From assembly GCA_015522635.1 (NCBI GenBank), contig WALW01000023.1, forward strand, positions 1-60,241: a stretch of 60,241 nt of DNA. Reading direction: 5' to 3'. Below the pieces are notes generated by a model, which saw only the letters and a program-made list of their open reading frames with translations, had not been told where the DNA came from and searched no databases. Both the position numbers and the translations under genes were made by a program. The number at the start of each line of letters is the position of its first letter. Within the stretch, counting starts at the first letter, position 1. The stretch is from Candidatus Tiamatella incendiivivens. GTDB taxonomy: Archaea > Thermoproteota > Thermoprotei_A > Sulfolobales > Acidilobaceae. This document shows positions 59,869-60,241 of this stretch, one piece after another.

Positions 59869-60241
59869 TCCGAGGCTGGATAGCTTTTCAACCAAAACCA
59901 TCTTCCTAGCGTCATCTAATGGAAGGAGAGGAGGCCTTGTCACAGGCTTAATCACACCTTCAATCAAATGTAAAGCCTCCTTAATGACAACAGGAGACTC
60001 CGCTATATCGTAGACTTCGGAAAGATCCAGTACCCTCCTCCACAGAGATATGGAAGCTTCGAGACTGCCAGAGATATATGTCTCATACAAGCCTACGAGC
60101 AGTTTTGGATCAAAATTAGCTAGAGCAACTACGCCGCCGTCACCACCAGCCATAAGGTTAGGTAGAAGCATGTCACCGATACCTGTCAAAATACTGAACT
60201 GCGGGTTAACCTCCTTCAACTCGATAATAGCCCTTCGGAGA
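59848..60241 (-). CDS. DHDPS/NAL-family aldolase, 3' part, runs off right edge
   Basis: The minus-strand frame is open from base 60241 down to its stop at 59848, so only the C-terminal 130 residues are seen. ILTGIGDMLLPNLMAGGDGGVV (about 22 residues; core DMLLPNLMAGGDGG) and the following helices match the C-terminal end of dihydrodipicolinate synthase/N-acetylneuraminate lyase aldolases. The catalytic Lys and Tyr lie beyond the edge. In archaea such proteins include 2-keto-3-deoxygluconate aldolase and DapA; which one cannot be told. Confidence 0.82.
   Translation of the reverse strand, partial: LRRAIIELKEVNPQFSILTGIGDMLLPNLMAGGDGGVVALANFDPKLLVGLYETYISGSLEASISLWRRVLDLSEVYDIAESPVVIKEALHLIEGVIKPVTRPPLLPLDDARKMVLVEKLSSLGLLMRES

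Noticed and set aside
1-60241. CRISPR array, insertion sequence or integrated element
   Set aside because: No regularly spaced repeats, transposase or integrase genes, or terminal repeats were seen.

Overview
The window reads as the chromosome of a hyperthermophilic archaeon, most likely a thermoproteote (crenarchaeote) of Desulfurococcales-like type. The main pointers are reverse gyrase, an Alba-family protein, Lhr and XPD helicases, aIF5A, SRP54, pelota, a class I archaeal CCA enzyme, the AcnX/UbiD pair of the archaeal mevalonate pathway, TATA-box promoters close to start codons (several nearly leaderless), and archaeal C/D-box guide RNA candidates. TTG and GTG starts are very common. Gene packing is extreme: many converging genes overlap through their stop codons. 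The species cannot be named from sequence alone.

Layout. 1-7.1 kb: start of a membrane protein running off the left edge, archaemetzincin, an archease-RtcB RNA-ligase operon (rtcB carries a large intein), a CYTH phosphatase-like protein, and a malic enzyme followed by two tandem GNAT paralogues. 7.1-10.6 kb (minus): UbiD-type decarboxylase, both aconitase-X subunits and thymidylate kinase; the first three match the anhydromevalonate-phosphate branch of isoprenoid synthesis. 10.7-19.6 kb: small unknown proteins, a winged-helix protein, a class III aminotransferase, a MoaD-MoaE fusion, Lhr helicase, a C/D-box RNA, an AIM24-like protein and an MgtC/DUF4010 membrane protein. 19.6-27.2 kb: Alba, reverse gyrase, AspRS and a second type IA topoisomerase.

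27.2-41.7 kb: signal peptidase, B3/B4-domain protein, IMPase family, a heavily sequon-bearing surface protein, RimI, pelota, Lrp-type sensor domain, ValRS, FUN14-like protein, acylphosphatase, RimK-like ATP-grasp enzyme, the GlcNAc-1-phosphate transferase expected to start lipid-linked glycan assembly, PRPP synthase, tRNA-G10 methyltransferase, SIS isomerase and a second C/D-box RNA. 41.8-53.2 kb: unknown proteins (one with a probable poly-C frameshift), aminotransferase, MFS transporter, AmrS radical-SAM enzyme, AlaX, a degenerate AmrS-like protein, DUF104 protein, transglutaminase-like protein, RNase Z with no canonical start codon, and a kinase-like protein coupled to the CCA enzyme. 53.3-60.2 kb: CoA-binding protein, a decayed RelE-type toxin-antitoxin cassette, aIF5A, an SRP54-TrmY-XPD-methyltransferase operon, a frameshifted small gene and the 3' part of a DHDPS-family gene.

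Most of the region is informational housekeeping: tRNA charging, editing, end-maturation and modification, rRNA modification, DNA topology and repair. No CRISPR array, insertion sequence, rRNA or confident tRNA gene was seen. The least explained items are the AmrS-like pseudoenzyme, the RNase Z start, the MoaD-MoaE fusion with an internal Gly-Gly, the Cys-rich AspRS insertion and the guide RNAs.
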